From Caulobacter sp. (GTDB lineage: Bacteria; Pseudomonadota; Alphaproteobacteria; Caulobacterales; Caulobacteraceae): 55,170 bases of DNA. The position numbers were made by a program, and so were the translations under genes. The notes beneath the pieces were generated by a model that searched no databases, was not told the DNA's origin, and saw only the letters and a list, made by a program, of their open reading frames with translations. Below are positions 1-7,660 of this stretch, piece by piece (positions within the stretch are counted from its first letter, which is position 1; each line of letters begins with the position of its first letter). Location: the NCBI GenBank assembly GCA_021741355.1, contig JAIOXZ010000025.1, positions 1 through 55,170 on the forward strand. The letters are read 5' to 3'.

Positions 1-77
1 TCCAGCGCCGCGCTTCCGCCCCGCCGACCAGCACCGACCTCGCCAAAGCCAAGCTGACCCGTGCCCTTCACCGACAT
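1..77 (-). CDS. Possible 5' end of a divergent gene cut by the window edge
   Basis: An ATG on the minus strand at 77 follows a good Shine-Dalgarno (GGAGGG, about six bases upstream), and the frame stays open for 25 codons to the window edge. The visible residues are Gly/Ala/Arg-rich and I recognise no family. The case rests only on the ribosome site and the open frame, so it is weak. A divergent neighbour of purD is plausible: xseA often sits beside purD in alphaproteobacteria. The peptide does not look like an XseA N-terminus to me, so I do not assign it. Confidence 0.25.
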   Translation of the reverse strand, partial: MSVKGTGQLGFGEVGAGRRGGSAAL

Positions 78-132
78 CAACGACCCTCCGCCTCAACAGA
101 CAGAGAATCACGATCAGCGAATTACGCAACGG

Positions 133-268
133 TCCCCTTTATGGGGAGGGACGACCGCGAAGCGGTCAGGGTGGGGAAGTTGGCGGGTAACCCGACGCAT
201 CGGGCTGGCGGGTCACCGCCCCACCCGTCCGGGCTTCGCCCGTCCACCCTCCCCATGAAGGGGAGGGA
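133..268. repeat. Intergenic palindromic repeat, subfamily A, copy 1
   Basis: About 136 bp bounded by hairpins of the form CCCCTTTATGGGGAGGG and CCCTCCCCATGAAGGGGAGG, with internal small palindromes (CCGCGAAGCGG and CGGGCTTCGCCCG). The reverse complement of the block at 21201-21345 matches it closely over its whole length, so these are two copies of one element in opposite orientation. It lies just upstream of purD and of the purD promoter candidate. Confidence 0.8.
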
Positions 269-280
269 TGCGCGTACGGC

Positions 281-308
281 TTGACCCTGTCAGCCGCTCG
301 CGCATAAC
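281..308 (+). promoter_or_regulatory. Candidate sigma-70 promoter of purD, possibly leaderless
   Basis: TTGACC at 281-286 and CATAAC at 303-308 are separated by 16 bp. A start about seven bases downstream would place the mRNA 5' end at or within a few bases of the purD ATG at 318. No Shine-Dalgarno is visible before that ATG (the upstream bases are C-rich). Leaderless mRNAs are common in Caulobacter, so the fit is plausible but is inferred from sequence alone. Confidence 0.4.
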
Positions 309-317
309 CCCCTCCCC

Positions 318-1592
318 ATGAACATCCTCCTCGTCGGATCGGGCGGGCGCGAGCATGCGCTGGCCTGGAAGATCGCGCAGTCGCCGCTGCTGACGCGCAT
401 GGTGGCCGCACCGGGCAACCCGGGTATCGCGGGTCTCTGCGAGATCCGCCCGCTCAACGCCACCGATGTCGAAGGGCTCGTCGCCCTGGCGAAGGAGATC
501 GCCGCGGATCTGGTGGTGATCGGCCCCGAATCGGCGCTCGAGGCCGGTCTGGCCGACCAGCTGGCGCGGGCCGGCATCCCCTGTTTCGGACCCACCGCCG
601 CTGCGGCGCGGCTGGAAACCTCCAAGGCCTTCAGCAAGGACTTCTGCGCCCGCCACGACCTGCCGACGGCGGCCTACGGCGTGTTCGAGACCCCGGCGGC
701 GGCGGCGGCCTTCCTCGACAGCCAGACACCGCCGTTCGTGATCAAGGCCGACGGCCTGGCGGCCGGCAAGGGCGTGGTCATCGCCGCGACGCGGGCCGAG
801 GCCGACGCCGCGGTGTCCGACATGCTGGGCGGCCTGTTCGGACAGGCCGGCGCGCGCGTCGTCATCGAGGAGTTCATGCCTGGCGAGGAGGTCAGCCTGT
901 TCGCCCTTTGCGATGGCGAGACGGCCATCCCGTTCGGCTTCGCCCAGGATCACAAGCGCGCCTACGACGGGGATCAGGGCCCCAATACGGGCGGCATGGG
1001 GGCCTATTCCCCGGCGCCAGTCCTGACCGACGTCCTGGCGCGGCGGGCGTTCGAGGACTGCGTGCTGCCGGCGGTCAGGGGCATGGCGGCCGAGGGAACC
1101 CCATATCGCGGTGTGATCTACGCCGGCCTGATGCTGACGCCCACAGGCCCGCGGCTGGTCGAGTTCAACGCGCGGTTCGGCGATCCCGAGTGCCAGGTGC
1201 TGATGCTCCGCCTGCAGTCGGATGTGCTGCCCTACCTGGCGGCCGCCGCGGCCGGCGCGCTCGCCAGCCTGCCGCCGCCGGTCTGGCGGGACGAGTCGGC
1301 GTTGTGCGTCGTGATCGCAGCGGACGGCTACCCCCAGAGTCCGGTCGCCGGCGCGATCATCCGTGGCGCGGATGGACCTGATCACGACGAGGCCGTGGTG
1401 TTTCACGCCGGCACCGCGCGGGATCCGGACGGAACCCTGCGGTCGGCCGGCGGCCGGGTCCTGAACGTATGTGCCCTGGGGGCCCCGCTTTCGGAGGCCC
1501 GCGGCCGCGCCTACGGCCGAATCGGCGGGATCGACTTCCCCGGCGGGTTCCATCGATCCGACATCGGATGGCGGGCGCTACCGGCCGATTGA
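318..1592 (+). CDS. purD: Phosphoribosylamine--glycine ligase (GARS)
   Basis: Joins 5-phosphoribosylamine and glycine with ATP to make glycinamide ribonucleotide, the second step of de novo purine synthesis in the cytoplasm. The 424 residues match the family length. The N-terminus carries the family signature GSGGREHALAWK at residues 7-18. The ATP-grasp core includes FVIKADGLAAGKGVV near residue 140 and the PurD hallmark GPNTGGMGAYSP near residue 220, with EFNARFGDPECQ near 280 forming the metal and nucleotide end. The ATG at 318 starts exactly at the conserved MNILLVG, so the start is secure despite the missing Shine-Dalgarno. No other pur genes are nearby. Confidence 0.97.
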   Translation: MNILLVGSGGREHALAWKIAQSPLLTRMVAAPGNPGIAGLCEIRPLNATDVEGLVALAKEIAADLVVIGPESALEAGLADQLARAGIPCFGPTAAAARLETSKAFSKDFCARHDLPTAAYGVFETPAAAAAFLDSQTPPFVIKADGLAAGKGVVIAATRAEADAAVSDMLGGLFGQAGARVVIEEFMPGEEVSLFALCDGETAIPFGFAQDHKRAYDGDQGPNTGGMGAYSPAPVLTDVLARRAFEDCVLPAVRGMAAEGTPYRGVIYAGLMLTPTGPRLVEFNARFGDPECQVLMLRLQSDVLPYLAAAAAGALASLPPPVWRDESALCVVIAADGYPQSPVAGAIIRGADGPDHDEAVVFHAGTARDPDGTLRSAGGRVLNVCALGAPLSEARGRAYGRIGGIDFPGGFHRSDIGWRALPAD

Positions 1593-1611
1593 GGCCCCCC
1601 AAAATGGGCAA

Positions 1612-1641
1612 TTGAAACGTCCATTTTCTCTAGCCTATATC
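1612..1641 (+). promoter_or_regulatory. Candidate promoter of the small zinc-ribbon gene
   Basis: TTGAAA at 1612-1617 and TATATC at 1636-1641 with an 18-bp spacer resemble a sigma-70 promoter. It lies 35 bp before the 41-codon frame at 1676 and in locally AT-richer DNA than its surroundings. Confidence 0.4.
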
Positions 1642-1675
1642 TGGGGTTGAGATTCTGCGCTTGAGGGAGCGTGCG

Positions 1676-1801
1676 ATGAAATTCGATCTGCTTCGGTTCA
1701 TCCGATGCGTCGTCCGCCGCAGTCACGACTACAAGAACAGCCGAAGCCGCCGGGGCTTCGCCACCTGCCAGAAATGCGGTCACCGGAAACGGTGGCGCTA
1801 A
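1676..1801 (+). CDS. 41-residue basic protein with a CxxC knuckle
   Basis: Short frame from ATG 1676 to TAA, preceded by a clear Shine-Dalgarno (GAGGGAG, about six bases upstream) and by a promoter-like sequence. The product is very basic (many Arg and Lys), starts MKFDLLRFIRCVVRRSHDY and ends with the motif CQKCGHRKRW. The CxxCGH knuckle plus one upstream Cys and His could bind zinc or make a nucleic-acid contact. I know no function. The independent promoter, the ribosome site and the cysteine motif together make a real gene likely. It could be checked by conservation in relatives. Confidence 0.6.
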   Translation: MKFDLLRFIRCVVRRSHDYKNSRSRRGFATCQKCGHRKRWR

Positions 1802-1882
1802 GCCGCGCGGCGTGCTTGCGCCGACGGTGACAACCCCTAAAGTCGCCGCTTCAAACAAGCGTACGAAAATGGGGAAACGCTC

Positions 1883-2968
1883 ATGGCAGAGGCCGCCGCG
1901 GCGCCGACCGCGCAGGATCTGAACTCGGGGACCAAGCCGGTCGACCCGCGCCACGCCATCGACGAGGGCAAGCTGGCCGCCTGGCTTGATGCCAATGTCG
2001 AGGGCTACGCCGGTCCCCTGGAGGTGCGCCAGTTCAAGGGCGGCCAGTCGAACCCGACCTATCAGCTGGTCACGCCGGCGAAGAAGTACGTCCTGCGCCG
2101 CAAGCCGCCCGGCAAGCTGCTACCCAGCGCCCACGCGGTTGATCGCGAGTTCAAGGTGATCGCCGCGCTCGGCACAACCGGCTTCCCGGTGGCCAAGGCC
2201 TACGCCCTGTGCACCGACGACGACGTCATCGGCACGATGTTCTACGTGATGGACAACGTCGAGGGCCGGATCCTCTGGGATCTGACCCTGCCCGACTACC
2301 AACCGGCCGAGAGGAACGCGATCTACAAGGCCAAGATCGGCACGCTCGCGGCGCTGCACAACACCGACTACGAGGCCATTGGTCTCGGCGACTACGGCCG
2401 GCCCGGCAACTATTTCGCCCGCCAGATCGACCGCTGGATCAAGCAGTACAAGGCGTCCGAGACGCAGGTCATCCCGTCGATGAACCGGTTGATGGAGTTC
2501 CTGCCGACGACCACGCCGGGCGACGATCGGACCTCGATCGTCCATGGCGACTATCGCCTCGACAACATGGTGCTGCACCCGACCGAGCCGAAGGTGGCGG
2601 CGGTGCTCGACTGGGAACTGTCGACGCTCGGCGATCCGATGGCCGACTTCTCCTACCTGCTGATGCACTGGGTCATGCCGGGTGCCGAGCGCGCGTCCCT
2701 GTCGGGCATTGAGGACCTGAAGGCCTGGGGCATCCCCACGGTCGAAGAAGCCGTCGAGCAGTACTGCGGCCTGACGGGTCGCAGCGGCGTGCCGAACCTC
2801 GATTGGTACTTCGCCTACAACCTGTTCCGCCTGGCGGGCATCTGCCAGGGCATCGTCGGCCGGGTCCGCGACGGCACCGCCGCCAGCGCCCATGCCCAGA
2901 CGATGGAAGCCCGGGTCCCGGCCCTGGCCGACGCGGCCCTCACCTTCGCCATCAAGGCCGGAGCCTGA
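1883..2968 (+). CDS. Phosphotransferase family protein (APH/choline-kinase fold)
   Basis: A 361-residue protein of the aminoglycoside-phosphotransferase/ACAD10-11 kinase-domain group. An N-lobe nucleotide region (FKGGQSNPTYQL near residue 51) is followed by the catalytic loop HGDYRLDN at residues 221-228 and the metal motif LDWE at 242-245. Family members of this kind in proteobacteria are linked to acyl-CoA dehydrogenases that act on hydroxy-acyl substrates; the true substrate here is unknown and antibiotic resistance should not be assumed. The ATG at 1883 has a GGGGA ribosome site eight bases upstream. The secreted amidohydrolase starts one base after its stop codon, so the two are probably one transcript. 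Confidence 0.85.
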   Translation: MAEAAAAPTAQDLNSGTKPVDPRHAIDEGKLAAWLDANVEGYAGPLEVRQFKGGQSNPTYQLVTPAKKYVLRRKPPGKLLPSAHAVDREFKVIAALGTTGFPVAKAYALCTDDDVIGTMFYVMDNVEGRILWDLTLPDYQPAERNAIYKAKIGTLAALHNTDYEAIGLGDYGRPGNYFARQIDRWIKQYKASETQVIPSMNRLMEFLPTTTPGDDRTSIVHGDYRLDNMVLHPTEPKVAAVLDWELSTLGDPMADFSYLLMHWVMPGAERASLSGIEDLKAWGIPTVEEAVEQYCGLTGRSGVPNLDWYFAYNLFRLAGICQGIVGRVRDGTAASAHAQTMEARVPALADAALTFAIKAGA

Positions 2969-2969
2969 C

Positions 2970-4301
2970 ATGACCCTGCCGATCAAACGCCTCGCCGCCC
3001 TCACCGCCGGCGCCCTCCTGGCGATCGGTGCGGGCCTCGGCCTCGCCCAGGCCCGAAGCACGGCCGCCGAAGCGCCGCTGACCTATGTCCAGGCCGGCCG
3101 GCTGCTGGCCGATCCGGCCACCGGGACCGTCGAAACCCAGAAGACCCTGGTCATCCAGGGCGGCAAGGTGCTGCGGGTCGAGGCCGGATACACCTCCGCG
3201 CCGGGCGCGAAGATCATCGCCCTGCATGACAGCTTCGTGCTGCCCGGCCTCATCGACAGCCACGTGCACCTGACCAGCGAGCAGGGCCCGAACGCCCAGC
3301 TGGAAGAGTTCACCAAGACCCGCTCCGACCTGGCGCTCGACGGCGCCTGGAACGGCATGAAGACTCTGCGGGCCGGCTTCACCACGGTGGCCGATCTGGG
3401 CGCGCCGAACGAATCCATCTTCGCCCTGCGCGACGCGATCCGCACGGGCCGCATCGCTGGTCCGCGGATCATCGCCTCGGGCGCCGCCATCTCGGTGCAC
3501 GGCGGCCATGGCGACCCCGGCAACGGCATGCCCGAGGCGCTGGTGCCCGTCTATCGCGGCACGGCCGTGTGCTCCGGCGCTGACGACTGCCGCCGCGCGG
3601 TGCGGGAACAGGTCCGGGCCGGCGCCGACATCATCAAGATCACGGCCACGGGCGGCGTGCTGTCCCAGACGGCCGCGGGTCTGGCCAAGCAGTTCACCGA
3701 CGACGAAATCCGCGCCATCGTCGAGACCGCCCATTCCATGGGCCGCAAGGTCACAGCCCACGCCCACGGCGCCGACGGCGTCACCGCCTTCCTCAAGGCC
3801 GGAGGCGACTCGATCGAGCACGGCACCTATCTCGACGCCGACTCGATCAAGGCGTTCAAGGCCGGCGGCGCCTATCTGGTGCCGACCCTGATGGCCGGCG
3901 ACTTCGTGGCGCGCGAGGCGGCCAAGCCTGACACCTTCTTCACCCCGGCCCAGCGCGACAAGGCCTTGCTGGCGGGACCCAGGATGCTCGACATGGCGCG
4001 CCGCGCCCTGGCCGGCGGCGTGAAGATCGCCTACGGCACCGACACCGGCGTTTCGGCCCACGGCGACAACGCCGGCGAGTTCGCCCTGCTGGTCAAGGCC
4101 GGCATGAGCCCGCTGGACGCGATCCGCGCGGCGACCATCTGGGCGGCGGACCACTTCGGCCTGCTCGACCAGATCGGCTCGCTGCTGCCCGGCAAGCAGG
4201 CCGACCTGATCGCCGTCCGCGGCGACCCGCTGACCGACGTGACGGTGCTGACGAAGGTCAGCTTCGTGATGAAGGGCGGGGTGGTTTACAAAAGCGAGTA
4301 G
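2970..4301 (+). CDS. Secreted metal-dependent amidohydrolase
   Basis: A 443-residue amidohydrolase-superfamily enzyme with an N-terminal signal sequence (residues 1-29, hydrophobic core then AQA). Metal ligands are visible in order: HVH at 98-100, a lysine in DIIKITATGG (K223), HAH at 264-266, H284 in SIEHGTY and D358 in YGTDTG. This pattern fits the periplasmic Xaa-Pro dipeptidase/imidazolonepropionase-like group that hydrolyses cyclic amides or peptide derivatives. The substrate cannot be read from sequence. I chose ATG 2970, one base after the preceding stop codon; an in-frame upstream start at 2892 would bury the signal peptide. The gene ends next to a palindromic repeat shared with convergent lpxK. 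Confidence 0.88.
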   Translation: MTLPIKRLAALTAGALLAIGAGLGLAQARSTAAEAPLTYVQAGRLLADPATGTVETQKTLVIQGGKVLRVEAGYTSAPGAKIIALHDSFVLPGLIDSHVHLTSEQGPNAQLEEFTKTRSDLALDGAWNGMKTLRAGFTTVADLGAPNESIFALRDAIRTGRIAGPRIIASGAAISVHGGHGDPGNGMPEALVPVYRGTAVCSGADDCRRAVREQVRAGADIIKITATGGVLSQTAAGLAKQFTDDEIRAIVETAHSMGRKVTAHAHGADGVTAFLKAGGDSIEHGTYLDADSIKAFKAGGAYLVPTLMAGDFVAREAAKPDTFFTPAQRDKALLAGPRMLDMARRALAGGVKIAYGTDTGVSAHGDNAGEFALLVKAGMSPLDAIRAATIWAADHFGLLDQIGSLLPGKQADLIAVRGDPLTDVTVLTKVSFVMKGGVVYKSE

Positions 4302-4312
4302 CAACGCGGCGA

Positions 4313-4422
4313 TGCTCCCCGCTTTGCGGGGAGCTGGCACGCGGAGCGTGACTGAGGGGGGCCGGTGCACGGACTCCCCTCCACCGCCTTCGGCGGTCCC
4401 CCTCCCCACTACGTGGGGAGGA
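4313..4422. repeat. Intergenic palindromic repeat, subfamily B, copy 1
   Basis: About 110 bp between the convergent amidohydrolase and lpxK genes. It begins with the hairpin CTCCCCGCTTTGCGGGGAG and ends with a second hairpin CCTCCCCACTACGTGGGGAGG, with the internal pair CCGCCTTCGGCGG. It shares its ends and layout with the copies at 27408, 29128, 35588 and 37568. It overlaps the last codons of lpxK and contains the lpxK stop codon. It may also work as a bidirectional transcription end. Confidence 0.8.
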
Positions 4423-5407
4423 TCCGAAGAATTCCCGCCTCGTCCTCGAACCGCGCCCGCACCGGCCAGACACTCGCCTTGTCGCGCCAGGCGGGCGGCA
4501 GGCGGACCCAGTCCTTTTCCGTCGTCACCAGTCCCGCGCCGTAGCGGCCGGCGACGTCCTCCAGCAACGCCAGATCGGCGTCGCTGTAGGGATGGTGGTC
4601 GGGGAAGCGCACGAAGTCCTTCAGGTCGCAGCCCGCCGCCTCCAGCGCGCGCTCGACCTTCCAGGGCTTGCCGATGCCGGCGAAGCCGACCTGCGGTCCC
4701 GGCGGCGGGGCGGCGGCCGGTTCGAGCCGCGCCACGAGCACCGGCCCGCCCGCGAACAGCGCCAGCAGGTCCGGGTCCGGCGCGGCCATGTCGGCCGGCA
4801 GCAGCATCACCACGGCGTCAGTGCGCGCCAGACCGGCGGCCAGCGGCTCGCGCATCGGCCCGGCGGGAAACACCGCGCCGTCGCCGAACGGCCACTCTCC
4901 CTTGCGCGTCTCGCCGTCGACCACCACCAGCGACAGGGCCTTCTTCAGCGAAGGGTTCTGGTGACCGTCGTCCATCACCAGCACCTGGGCGCCGCCGGCC
5001 TTCGCGGCGCGGGCGCCGGCGGGCCGGTCCGGTGAAATCCACAGGGGATAGTCGCGGGCCAGCATCAGCGGCTCGTCGCCGACATCCGCCGCAGTATGAA
5101 CAGCCGGATCGACGCGCAGCGGCCCCTTGAGCCGTCCGCCGTAGCCCCGCGACAGACCGTGCGCCGCCACGCCCCGGGCCGTCAGGAGCCGGAGCAGTTC
5201 CCGCACCACCGGCGTCTTGCCCGTGCCGCCGACCGTGAGATTGCCGACACAGATCACCGGCAGGCCGGCGTCCTGCGGGACCGTCCGGGCGATGCGGCGC
5301 GCCGTCACCCCCGCCCAGACCCACGACAGTGGCCGCAGCAGCGCCCGCGTCACCCGGCGCGGGGCGCCGTGGCGCACGTACCACCAGCGGGGCGTCGAGA
5401 GCTTCAT
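4409..5407 (-). CDS. lpxK: Tetraacyldisaccharide 4'-kinase
   Basis: Phosphorylates the 4' position of the lipid A disaccharide precursor at the inner face of the inner membrane. The 332 residues fit the family. A Walker A motif GGTGKT lies at residues 60-65 after the typical VICVGNLTVGG stretch, followed by SRGYGG near residue 95 and DDGHQNPSL near 155. The ATG at 5407 overlaps the waaA stop as ATGA, showing translational coupling; a longer in-frame start at 5434 would run into waaA. The last residues (ILPT and stop) are written by the palindromic repeat at 4313-4422, so the native C-terminus was probably replaced or trimmed by that element. Confidence 0.95.
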   Translation of the reverse strand: MKLSTPRWWYVRHGAPRRVTRALLRPLSWVWAGVTARRIARTVPQDAGLPVICVGNLTVGGTGKTPVVRELLRLLTARGVAAHGLSRGYGGRLKGPLRVDPAVHTAADVGDEPLMLARDYPLWISPDRPAGARAAKAGGAQVLVMDDGHQNPSLKKALSLVVVDGETRKGEWPFGDGAVFPAGPMREPLAAGLARTDAVVMLLPADMAAPDPDLLALFAGGPVLVARLEPAAAPPPGPQVGFAGIGKPWKVERALEAAGCDLKDFVRFPDHHPYSDADLALLEDVAGRYGAGLVTTEKDWVRLPPAWRDKASVWPVRARFEDEAGILRILPT

Positions 5408-6660
5408 GGCAGCAACGGCTCCAGCCGCGCCCACAGCCGGTCCAGCACGCCGTCCTCCGCGTCCGCCGCCTGCTTCGCCGCCATCGCGACGCGCGCACGG
5501 TTGGCGTCATCGCTGAGCAGGCGGGTCAGCGCGACGGTCAGGGCTGCCTCGTCCTCGCACCGCACGCCGCCGGCGCCCAGCGCGCTGTAGATGTCGATCC
5601 AGTTGGCGTAGTGGTCGCCGAACACCACCGGCCGGGTCAGGCGCGCCGCCTCGAGCGGATTGTGGCCGCCGATGTCGGGCAGGAAGCTGCCGCCCATCAC
5701 CGCGATGTCGCCCAGCCGGAAGAACAGGCCGAGCTCGCCGAGGGTGTCGGCGATGTAGATATCGGTCTCAGCCGTCAGCGGCTCACCCGCTGACCGCAGG
5801 GCGATGGTCCGGTTGTGGGCCCGCAGGTCCGTGGCCAGCCTCGGCCCGCGCACCGGGTGACGCGGGACCAGGACGAGCAGCGGGTACCGGCCGGTCCGCT
5901 CGACCGCCGAGGCGATCAGGGCGTCTTCGCCGGGGTGGGTGCTGGCGGCGGTGACGATCAGCCGCTCCCCGGCGGCGGCCTTCAGGCGCGCCAGTTCGGC
6001 ATCGTCGGCCGACAGGGCGTCCCCGACCAGCTTGAGGTTGGCGTAGCCGTCGACGAGGGCGCCGAGGTCCTTCAAGCGCACGCCCGTCCGGACATCCTGC
6101 GGCAGGATGAGGTCGAAGGCGCGCAGAACCGTCCGGGCCGCCGCGGGAAACCGTCGCCAGCCCTTCGCGCTCTCTTCGGTCATGCGGGCGGAGACCAGGG
6201 CCAGCTTCACGCCGCGCGCCCGGGCGCCCAGCAGCAGATTCGGCCACAGCTCGCTTTCCACGAACACCGCCAGGTCAGGTTTCCAGTGGTCGAGGAACCG
6301 CGCCGCGGCGCCCGGCGTATCGACCGGGACATACTGGTGGAACGCGCCCGCGGGCAGGCGTCGCGCCAGCAGCTCCGCCGAGGTGGTGGTTCCGGAGGTC
6401 ACCAGCACCGAAACGTCAGGCCGTGCGGCGCGCAGGCGCTCGGCCAGCGGCAACAGCGAGACGGTCTCCCCGACGCTGGCGCCGTGCAGCCAGACCAGCC
6501 GCCCGGCCGGCCGCGGGCGGGATGCGCGACCCAGCCGCTCGCCCAGCCGGGAGGCCTCTTCCTTGCCGGCCTTGACCCGGCCCCGCAGGATGCCGGGCAC
6601 GATCAGGCCCAGCATCCGCGTGGCGCCGCGATAGGCGTTGAGGGAAAGCGGAAGCCCCAC
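5404..6660 (-). CDS. waaA: 3-deoxy-D-manno-octulosonic acid (Kdo) transferase
   Basis: A 418-residue GT30 glycosyltransferase that transfers Kdo from CMP-Kdo to lipid IVA at the inner membrane. It has an N-terminal membrane-associated segment, the ERLGRAS stretch near residue 41 that includes the expected catalytic glutamate, WLHGASVGE near 57, and the C-terminal nucleotide-binding part VMGGSFLPDIGGHNPLEAA near residue 320. The start is GTG at 6660, six bases after the CDF gene stop. It is coupled to lpxK by a four-base overlap. The number of Kdo residues added cannot be told from sequence. Confidence 0.95.
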   Translation of the reverse strand: MGLPLSLNAYRGATRMLGLIVPGILRGRVKAGKEEASRLGERLGRASRPRPAGRLVWLHGASVGETVSLLPLAERLRAARPDVSVLVTSGTTTSAELLARRLPAGAFHQYVPVDTPGAAARFLDHWKPDLAVFVESELWPNLLLGARARGVKLALVSARMTEESAKGWRRFPAAARTVLRAFDLILPQDVRTGVRLKDLGALVDGYANLKLVGDALSADDAELARLKAAAGERLIVTAASTHPGEDALIASAVERTGRYPLLVLVPRHPVRGPRLATDLRAHNRTIALRSAGEPLTAETDIYIADTLGELGLFFRLGDIAVMGGSFLPDIGGHNPLEAARLTRPVVFGDHYANWIDIYSALGAGGVRCEDEAALTVALTRLLSDDANRARVAMAAKQAADAEDGVLDRLWARLEPLLP

Positions 6661-6666
6661 GCCGGC

Positions 6667-7647
6667 TCAGACCACGTCCGCGGGCGCAAGCCGGCAGGTC
6701 TGCCCGTCGGCGCCCGTCTCCAGCTGCAGGGTCGGATGGCCGATCCGGAACCGTTCGGACAAGGCCTGCGCGGTCTCGCGCAGGAACCGGTCGCCATCGG
6801 CGTTGTCAGGGCGGGTCAGGTGGGCGGTCAGGGCCGTCTCGGTCGTGCTCATCGCCCAGATGTGCAGGTCGTGGACTTCGGTCACCCCGGGACGCGTTGC
6901 CAGCCAGGCGCGGACAGCGTCAGGATCGATCCCGCGCGGCGCCGCGTCCAGCGCCAGGTCGAGCGAGTCGCGCAACAGACCCCAGGTCCCGGCGACGATC
7001 ACCGCCGCGATGACCAGGCTCACCACCGGATCGATCCAGGTCCAGCCGGGGACCATCAGCAGCACGATCGCCGCCAGCACCACGCCCAGCGACACGGCCG
7101 CATCGGCGGCCATGTGCAGGAAGGCGCCGCGGACGTTCAGGTCGCCGTGGCCGCGCATGAACATCAGCGCCGTGGCCGTGTTGATCACCACCCCGATCAG
7201 GGCCACGACGATGACCGGACCGGGGGCCACCGGCTCCGGCGCGCCGAAGCGACGGAGCGCCTCCCAGACAATCGCGCCGACGGCTGCCAGCAGCAGGCCG
7301 GCATTGGCCAGCGAGGCCAGGATCGTGCCCTTCCGCAGGCCATAGGAGTGGCGCGCGGTCGGCAGTTTCCGGGCCATCGCCGCCGCCGCCCAGGCCATCA
7401 GCAGGCCCAGCACGTCCGACAGATTGTGGCCCGCGTCCGCCAGCAGGGCCAGCGAGCCGGTGACCAGCCCGGCCGCGGCCTCGACGACCACGAAGGCGAT
7501 GTTCAGGGCGGCGCCGATGGCGAAGGCGCGGCCGAAATCGACCGGCGCGTGCGCATGCCCATGCCCATGTCCATGGCCATGGCCGTGATCATGGCCGTGG
7601 CTGTGGCCGCCGTGGTCATGTTCGTGATGGTGATCGGCGTGCGCCAT
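6667..7647 (-). CDS. Cation diffusion facilitator (ZitB/CzcD-like metal exporter)
   Basis: A 326-residue inner-membrane CDF transporter, probably a zinc/proton antiporter. The N-terminus is an exceptional His/Asp/Gly run (about 20 His in the first 35 residues). Six transmembrane segments follow, with the metal-site motifs DAGHNLSD (TM2) and HMAADAAVS (TM5, HxxxD). The C-terminal cytoplasmic domain contains the conserved VTEVHDLHIWAMS. I start at ATG 7647, which gives the His-rich tail directly; a start at 7671 would overlap the acyltransferase gene. Its place between the DUF374 and waaA genes is unusual for a metal exporter. Confidence 0.92.
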   Translation of the reverse strand: MAHADHHHEHDHGGHSHGHDHGHGHGHGHGHAHAPVDFGRAFAIGAALNIAFVVVEAAAGLVTGSLALLADAGHNLSDVLGLLMAWAAAAMARKLPTARHSYGLRKGTILASLANAGLLLAAVGAIVWEALRRFGAPEPVAPGPVIVVALIGVVINTATALMFMRGHGDLNVRGAFLHMAADAAVSLGVVLAAIVLLMVPGWTWIDPVVSLVIAAVIVAGTWGLLRDSLDLALDAAPRGIDPDAVRAWLATRPGVTEVHDLHIWAMSTTETALTAHLTRPDNADGDRFLRETAQALSERFRIGHPTLQLETGADGQTCRLAPADVV

Positions 7648-7660
7648 GGCGGTCAGAGTC

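Noticed and set aside
213..1553. Long minus-strand frame opposite purD (446 codons)
   Set aside because: High GC opens the antisense frame of most genes here; the peptide has no recognisable motifs while purD is certain.
7540..7640. CATG/GGCCAT-rich low-complexity stretch that looks like a repeat array
   Set aside because: It is the codon pattern of the His-Gly run at the N-terminus of the CDF exporter, not a separate element.
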